Origin: Thinopyrum elongatum
Taxonomy: Eukaryota > Streptophyta > Magnoliopsida > Poales > Poaceae
Reading direction: 5' to 3'
Assembly (NCBI GenBank): GCA_011799875.1
Contig: CM022303.1
Coordinates: 430,017,108 to 430,081,107, forward strand
Length of the DNA stretch: 64,000 nt
The notes under the pieces were generated by a model. The model saw only the letters and a program-made list of their open reading frames with translations. It was not told where the DNA came from and did no database searches. The position numbers and the translations under genes are program-made. Of this stretch, positions 58,701-64,000 are shown one piece after another. The number at the start of each line of letters is the position of its first letter. The stretch's first letter is position 1.

Positions 58701-60245
58701 GTTATCATTTTGCTGGCCAGAAATTGGACGGTCTGTCCGGCGGGGTTCACCAATGTCACCGTTCTGGTGGCGCAGTTGATACACACTTGGTGCGGTGCCA
58801 ACCAGTCCATCCCCAGTATTATGTCCAGTCCTGGGGAGTCAATAGCAACAAGGGTGGCCGGAAATTTGACTCCATGAATTGAAATTTCCAGATCCTTGTA
58901 TATTATATTTGTTCTGAGCATAGAGCCAGGGGATTGTACCACCATGATTTTTTCCAAAAGTGAAGGAGAAAATTTGTGCAAGGTGGCAAAACTTCGTGAA
59001 ATAAATGAGTGGGAAGCCCCAGAATCAAATAAAATTACTGCAGGGATGTCATGGATAGAAAACATACCAAGGACAATGTTTGGAGCTTCGCAGACTTCTT
59101 CGGCAGAGATGTGGTGGACGCATCCGTGGCTGAAGTTGTGGTTGGGATGACGTCCAAGGTGGTTGACTTGTGGCTTGTGGTCAGCTGATTGCTTTCCATT
59201 ATTATTAGTAGGACACTGCTTGGCGTAGTGTCCACTCTGGCCACAAGTAAAACAAGTGTTGTTGCGGTGGCAGTCCTCTATGACTGGCTGCTTGCTGAAG
59301 GTCTTACTCTAGTTGATTGGCTTGCTATTATTGCCACCATTGTTCCACACTGGTTTGTTCTCAGATGGCCCTGGCTGCCAACTACGCAGCTTTTGCGCAT
59401 ATGGTTCCTTGTTGTCCTTCTTGGGCTCGAACTTCCTCTTACGATCATCATTCCCAGACTTGTGCTCTCGTTCGGCGATGAAGGCCTTATCCACCAATGT
59501 CTGGAAAATCGGGGAAGTCCAACATGCATAGCTGGCATCGGAGGGCGTGATTAAGTCCTCCAAGGAACCGGTCTATTTTCCTTTCTTCGGTAGCCACATC
59601 ATGAGGAGAGTACCGGGCCAAGTTGTTGAACTTGTTTAGATATTCCCCCATAGACATGTTTCCTTGTGTGAGAGCCAGGAATTCCCTCTGCTTCACTTTC
59701 ATGATACCCGTGGGAATATGATACTTGCAGAACAGCTCTTTGAATTTCTCCCAGGAGATCTCTTCTCCAGCAGGCCACATTAACTTGGTGTTGTCCCACC
59801 ATACGGCTGCCGGCCCTTCGAGATAATGGGTGACAAATGGGACTTTATCTGCTTCTTCTCAACGAGCGATGTCCAATTTCTTTTCCATGGTTCTTAACCA
59901 ATCATCAGCCTCAATAGGATCCACAGCTTGACTAAAGTTGGGCGGTTTTGTACGCTGGAAGTCAGTAAGTTTGGAACGCACCCCATTGCCATTATTCTGA
60001 CCTACTATTGTCTGCATACTCTTGAGAAATTCCATGAGGTCTTGGTTTCTCTTTTCCTCAAACATTCTCATTATCTGATCTATGGTTGGTGCTTGAGGTG
60101 GTGGTGGTGGTAAGTCTTCGGGTAGTTGTCCTGCCTGCCTGGCGGATCGACGGACAGGGTTTCCATGGCCGCCTTGACTGCTACTTCCTTTCTTCATCCT
60201 AATTTTGTTCCCATGGCAAATACCGAATCGATGAGCAACATCCAT
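55763..60245 (-). pseudogene. Chromovirus gag-pol with nine in-frame stops and one frameshift
   Basis: Gag starts at ATG 60245; its core (AVWWDNTKLMWPAGEEISWE) lies near 59770 and its CCHC knuckle CFTCGQSGHYAKQC near 59220-59260. The single frameshift is near 59530. Pol then stays in one frame to 55763: protease (LFDSGASHSFIS, about 59020), reverse transcriptase ([20 protein letters not shown], about 58420), RNase H ([16 protein letters not shown], about 57640), integrase (HESAYSIHPGGTK, then GNDAIWVIVDILTKVAHF) and a chromodomain-like end (RTTRSKVIRFYKVLWEHHTE). Stops are at 59859, 59309, 58589, 58244, 57980, 57569, 57065, 56588 and 56528. The catalytic RT motif reads FIND: the first Asp is Asn (codon 58085-58087). 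Confidence 0.88.
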
Positions 60246-60546
60246 AAGGAGAAATACAGTAATATGATACTAAAAAGAAAATTCATGAGAAAGGCAAGTA
60301 AAGAGAACAACATAATTATACAAGATAACCCAACATCATACATGCCAAGCTAGTAGGGGGATATCATGGCTAGACTGCTCATACGGCAGTTGACATATGT
60401 AAAGATGCATGCATTAGTACTCAAGCTCTAGTCTAGTAGCGTCGGTGACACGAACACTGCCCATCTGAAGAATCCTCGTCGTCAGATCCTGAGTCAGAAT
60501 CAGAACTGATTATGTGAGTCACCGGGTTAAAGGAAACGCGACATCG

Positions 60547-61257
60547 CTACTGGGATGGCTCTCCTTCCACAGGAGAAAGAGCACGTCGCCTCAGCATCGG
60601 CGGAGCAGGAATGGCTAGAAGTGAGGCCCACTCAACCGGGGTCTCAAGTCGATTACCAGACGATAAGCCTGATGGTCCAGAAGAACCAGAAGGGGTATCA
60701 TGCACACGCGGAGGTGGAACTGGTGGTGTATACCTAGGTGGAACTACAAGAGGAGGAGGAGCTAGAGTCACAGCTGCAAGTGCCCCCTGAACAAGGCACA
60801 GCTCCTCAGCCAAGGAAATGATCATACGGTAACTGGCGTTCAGGTAGCGAGACAAAACACCAGCCGCATGGTCACACACCGGGTCAATAGGTGAGAAAAG
60901 GACTTGCCCTGTCGCAGGCGACAGGGCGGGATAGTGGAAGAAACCTGGATGGGTCTGCATCTCGACCTCGTAGAAGCGCAAGTCAGTAATAGCCTCCATG
61001 GCAGCAAATTGGATCGCCAGCTCCGGAGTAGAAGCCTCCCCGCCCTTGGAAGAGCGAGAAGAGCTTCCAATATCCGAAGTCGCGGTCATGTAAGCCACTG
61101 CATGGTACTCATATACTGACTCGCCCAACTGCTCCCGAAACACCTGATACACCAGGTCATCACCATAGGGATACAGCCGAAGCCAGACACTATGAAGCAG
61201 AGCTAGAAAACTGTGGGCTTCTGGCTCATGATGAAAATGATATGGAACTAGTGCAAT
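60547..61257 (-). CDS. Leader ORF upstream of the chromovirus gag, function unknown
   Basis: Open on the minus strand from 61257 (just after TAG at 61260-61258) to 60547, 236 codons before the stop. No ATG occurs early; the first GTG is at 61152 and the first ATG is around 61085. The 5' border reads CTAAC...GAGTGTAG|ATT, a plausible branch site and splice acceptor, so it may be a second exon. The C-terminal third is Pro-rich (APPPLVVPPRYTPPVPPPR) and the middle is mildly helical. It lies between the PBS and gag, where some plant Gypsy elements carry an extra ORF. Unlike gag-pol it has no internal stop. It is not homologous to anything I can name. Confidence 0.5.
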   Translation of the reverse strand: MALVPYHFHHEPEAHSFLALLHSVWLRLYPYGDDLVYQVFREQLGESVYEYHAVAYMTATSDIGSSSRSSKGGEASTPELAIQFAAMEAITDLRFYEVEMQTHPGFFHYPALSPATGQVLFSPIDPVCDHAAGVLSRYLNASYRMIISLAEELCLVQGALAAVTLAPPPLVVPPRYTPPVPPPRVHDTPSGSSGPSGLSSGNRLETPVEWASLLAIPAPPMLRRRALSPVEGEPSQ

Positions 61258-61407
61258 CTACACTCATAATGCCAAGGGTTAGTAACATAATGAATTGTAA
61301 TGCATAAGGCATGGCATGCAACAAATGCAACATGCAGGATGCACACTGAAAGTCCTCTGCTAATCGCACTCCTAGCACGGGTTACCTAGGGTGTCCTATA
61401 GTCAGCA

Positions 61408-61421
61408 TGGCTCTGATACCA
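61408..61421 (-). other. Chromovirus primer-binding site
   Basis: The minus strand reads TGGTATCAGAGCCA, a perfect complement to the initiator tRNA-Met 3' end, five bases inside the LTR border at 61427. Confidence 0.88.
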
Positions 61422-61426
61422 AGCGT

Positions 61427-62418
61427 TGTGGCACCCCGGCTCAGAGAACCGGTTTACCAGTGTTTCCAACCCAGAGATCATGTCTTCTGGAAACACACAA
61501 CAACTTGGAACAGAACATAGCTGAACTTTATTGATAACAGTCGAGTACAAGCTTATATATTACATGCTCATCGAGGCCGAAAGCACATCTAGTGCTATGA
61601 CTATATCTACATTATTTATCTAACATATCCGGGCCTCGGTTTTACTGCGGAATACTACAGCGGAATACTACTGCGTAGCGGAACATGATAATAACTCCAT
61701 CCATAGGGACACTGCTGAGGACACATCCTAGACATCGCAACACGGACCTCGAAAACTCCGTCCCAGTCTTCTCCTGCATCTGGCATGATACGCCAGGTGA
61801 GTACTTTGAATGTACTCACAAGCACATGACAACCAAATATGCAGCAAATAATAGCATGGCAATGAACAGGTTAAACTCTGAGTGATTCACTTACTGTCTC
61901 CACTTACTCATATCCGGGTTGTCTCACAACCCCCAGAATACTCTATCTCAACGAGTACTACTGCTCATAAGACAAGTTCTTCAATCACTACTATAGTTAT
62001 TACAGTTGATCACCTAGAGAGGTCTGGACGGGCTGTCCAATACCGTGGATGTGGCTATTCGAATAGATTTTACACTCTGCAGAGGTTGCACACCATGGAG
62101 CACTGACCTCGTGATCCCATTCGGGTGGACCAGTGTTGCTCCAACGAAACCTGCCTGACCCGTGACTCTCCCATCGTCCCACCGGCATTCATTCTCCCCC
62201 GGAGTCCTGTCCTGGGTGGCCCCCTGTCTCACCTCGTGACACCTGCCACCGTCGTTGCCAAACTATACTGTCCCAAACGGGGACGCCGGCACAAAACTCA
62301 ACTGGGCTCACAGGGTTATCGCCGTCTACCTGATCAGGGCAGCACACACACGCATAACCCTCCCTGTCTGGAGGTACCGGTGAAAGAGCACGGAGCCAGA
62401 CCAAGTCAAGGCCGTCCC
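61427..62418 (-). repeat. Chromovirus 5' LTR, truncated
   Basis: Collinear with 52478-53467 up to AAGGCCGTCCC, then homology stops at 62418 while the 3' LTR goes on with GTACCAGCGAATG. About 990 of 3245 bp are present. Confidence 0.85.
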
Positions 62419-64000
62419 AAAAATTTAATCATGTTTTTACTAAATAAAATTTGGCCAGAATTAAAATTTTGAATTTTTGCTAGTTCTTTTATTAATTTCA
62501 GAACCATTTTCTGTTTCTGTTTTTCAAAATTCTTCCCTCCATATAGCAATTTTTGGAAATAATGTTGTGGCTTTGGGTAGTTCTCTTAAAACATTTCAAT
62601 TATAGTTTAATAATAGTAAGAATTACTTTCATAATAAAAATTGCCCCAAAACAATTCTTTTAATAGCTATTTCTATATTTTAAATGCTTCTGTTGCACTA
62701 CAACTACTTTAAATAATTCTTTCAAAATTCAACAAAAATTATGAGGGGTCATGTGATGCCTATAAATCAGTTTTATGCAAAAACCAAACTTGGTCTTTTG
62801 AAAATTTTGAGTGAAACAATCTCTTTTCAATTATGTCCAGTATTTGAGTTTCTACTACAACCGCAATTTTCCTTGCCCCAAAAATCCTGAAATTTTTCCC
62901 ACTTATAGTGCTTCGAACCAAACCCTTAAGTCCAAAATTTTAGCCCCATTGAAATCTTTTTAGTTCACCAAATATTCCTCTGAAATTTCTGTCCAGAAAT
63001 GAACTTCTCTAAAACTTGCACTGGCAAGTTAATCTTTTTGTCCATCCAACTCCACCACCATATATATCATCTAAGGAGACACCATCCTGCAAAAATTAAA
63101 TTCATCAAAGCCACCTAGACCACCAAAGCATTCTGTCGAGCACCATGTGTGCATGACAAAAAGTTTGTCTCTTCCTAAACTACATTGAGGACTTGATGCT
63201 ATGACTAAACCACCATGTCCATAATCCCTATCAGAGAAATATCAGCCACTCTACCAAAAATCATCTCATTTGGAGCACCCTAGGATGCCTTGGCATTCTG
63301 CCGAACGCGCTGGGTGCGTGCACAGAGCGTGCCCAGAGCGCCGTGGTTGCAGGCGTCGGCACCGCCCGAAGCTAGACTCCCTGCCACCGCTCCACACGCT
63401 AGCCACCTCCAGGAGCTTCGAGAGACACTCACGCACCTCGTCGACACCTTCCCGCGTCGCCTAGCGCTGACCACCGCCGCCCACCACCATCCAGCGTCGC
63501 CGCGGCCATTGCCGTATCGGATACGCCGCCGCCCAGGACGCGTGGTTCGCCTCCGAGCCAACCAGCATGCCCTAGCATTAATGCGGACGGCCACCGTCCT
63601 CACCGACCCTGGCCACCGGCCACACCAACTTCTCCGGCGCAGTAATGGCGCCGCTGCCGTGCCATGCCCTGGAAGCCTCGGAACCGCCTCCTTCCTGCTA
63701 TAAAAAGGTCACCCGACCCTCCCTCTACCACCACCGCATCTCCTTCACCCCCTAGATGAGCCCCATGGGCAGCAGAATGAACGGAGGAGCCATCTCCCCC
63801 GACTCTGGCCGCTTCTGCCGCCACCACTGACCCGCCAGTTCCCATGCCACCAGCGACTTCCCCTTGCTGTTTTCTTCACCACTCAACTCCTGGAGTGCTC
63901 GCCGAGCCGTTCCCCTCGCCAATTCCTAGAGGTGGCCCATGGGAGAAATCCCTCTCCCACCTGAAGCTCCTTTCCGCCATGGTTGAAGCCCTGCTCAACC
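62419..64000 (+). mobile_element. LTR-like sequence in opposite orientation, partial
   Basis: AT-rich 62419-63250, then GC-rich with a plus-strand TATA box (GCTATAAAAAGGTCACCC, 63699-63706) and a C-rich leader. This is the same composition profile as the plus-strand LTR at 41567-46026 (AT-rich, then TATA, then C-rich leader at 43130). The left end lacks a TG terminus, so it is truncated or joined illegitimately to the chromovirus LTR. GC-rich frames at 63270-63845 look like chance openings. The assignment is tentative. Confidence 0.45.

Larger units (their letters stand above)
52478..62418 (-). mobile_element. Chromovirus (Tekay/Erika-like Gypsy) on the minus strand
   Basis: Read on the minus strand: 5' LTR (61427 and rightward, recognisable to 62418), PBS 61421-61408, a leader ORF, gag, pol with a chromodomain-like end, polypurine tract 55736-55723, and 3' LTR 55722-52478. 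It interrupts the second Gypsy at 52477; ACCGA at 52473-52477 is the expected duplication. By eye the LTR parts 52478-53467 and 61427-62418 differ at roughly 37 positions in about 990, near 4 percent. Confidence 0.88.

Noticed and set aside
61385..61408. ATG beside the primer-binding site as first exon of the leader ORF
   Set aside because: Joining it to the acceptor at 61258 gives the wrong phase and an immediate stop.
63270..63845. Genes in the GC-rich right end
   Set aside because: Frames overlap on both strands, lack domains and lie in the presumed leader of an LTR-like sequence.

Overview
This is a transposon-rich stretch of a grass nuclear genome, most likely Triticeae (wheat, Aegilops or barley). 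I infer this from Stowaway MITEs with the terminus CTCCCTCCGTTCCTAAATA, a 4.46 kb chromovirus-type solo LTR, SIRE-lineage Copia LTRs, CACTA ends and several levels of nested LTR retrotransposons. I see no rRNA, tRNA, CRISPR array or prokaryotic gene organisation.

Left third (1-8.1 kb) is gene-like. An LTR runs in from the left edge. A tandem duplication follows, carrying two minus-strand copies of an unrecognised 167-codon gene, one intact and one with a single nonsense codon. Next come Stowaway MITEs (one inserted inside another), a SINA-like RING/SIAH ubiquitin ligase pseudogene with one intron and one in-frame stop, and a decayed gene with a seven-fold decapeptide repeat followed by a coiled coil. 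Positions 8.1-10.15 kb hold four tandem copies of a unit of about 495 bp.

Positions 10.2-17.6 kb are a full-length but decayed LINE with a 16-17 bp target-site duplication. Positions 18.2-25.6 kb hold an unusual multi-exon gene made of repeated modules (all traceable exons in phase 0) with a C-terminal coiled coil, followed by the 3' end of a CACTA transposon. The gene is probably the accessory (TnpA-like) gene of that CACTA, but this is inference.

Positions 25.6-64 kb are nested retroelements. A decayed Gypsy (25.6-28.6) is followed by a Copia of the SIRE type (28.6-37.7). The Copia 3' LTR is interrupted by a second Gypsy (37.7-52.5). That Gypsy contains two solo LTRs with perfect 5 bp duplications, a small CACTA with a perfect 3 bp duplication, and an intact antisense B3-domain-like gene with its own TATA box. 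It is in turn interrupted by a minus-strand chromovirus (52.5-62.4) whose right LTR is cut short by LTR-like sequence of opposite orientation. No element in the window looks autonomous: reverse transcriptases are deleted, frameshifted, riddled with stops or mutated at the catalytic site.

The most unusual items are the antisense B3-like gene, the modular coiled-coil gene, the duplicated 167-codon gene and the decapeptide-repeat gene.
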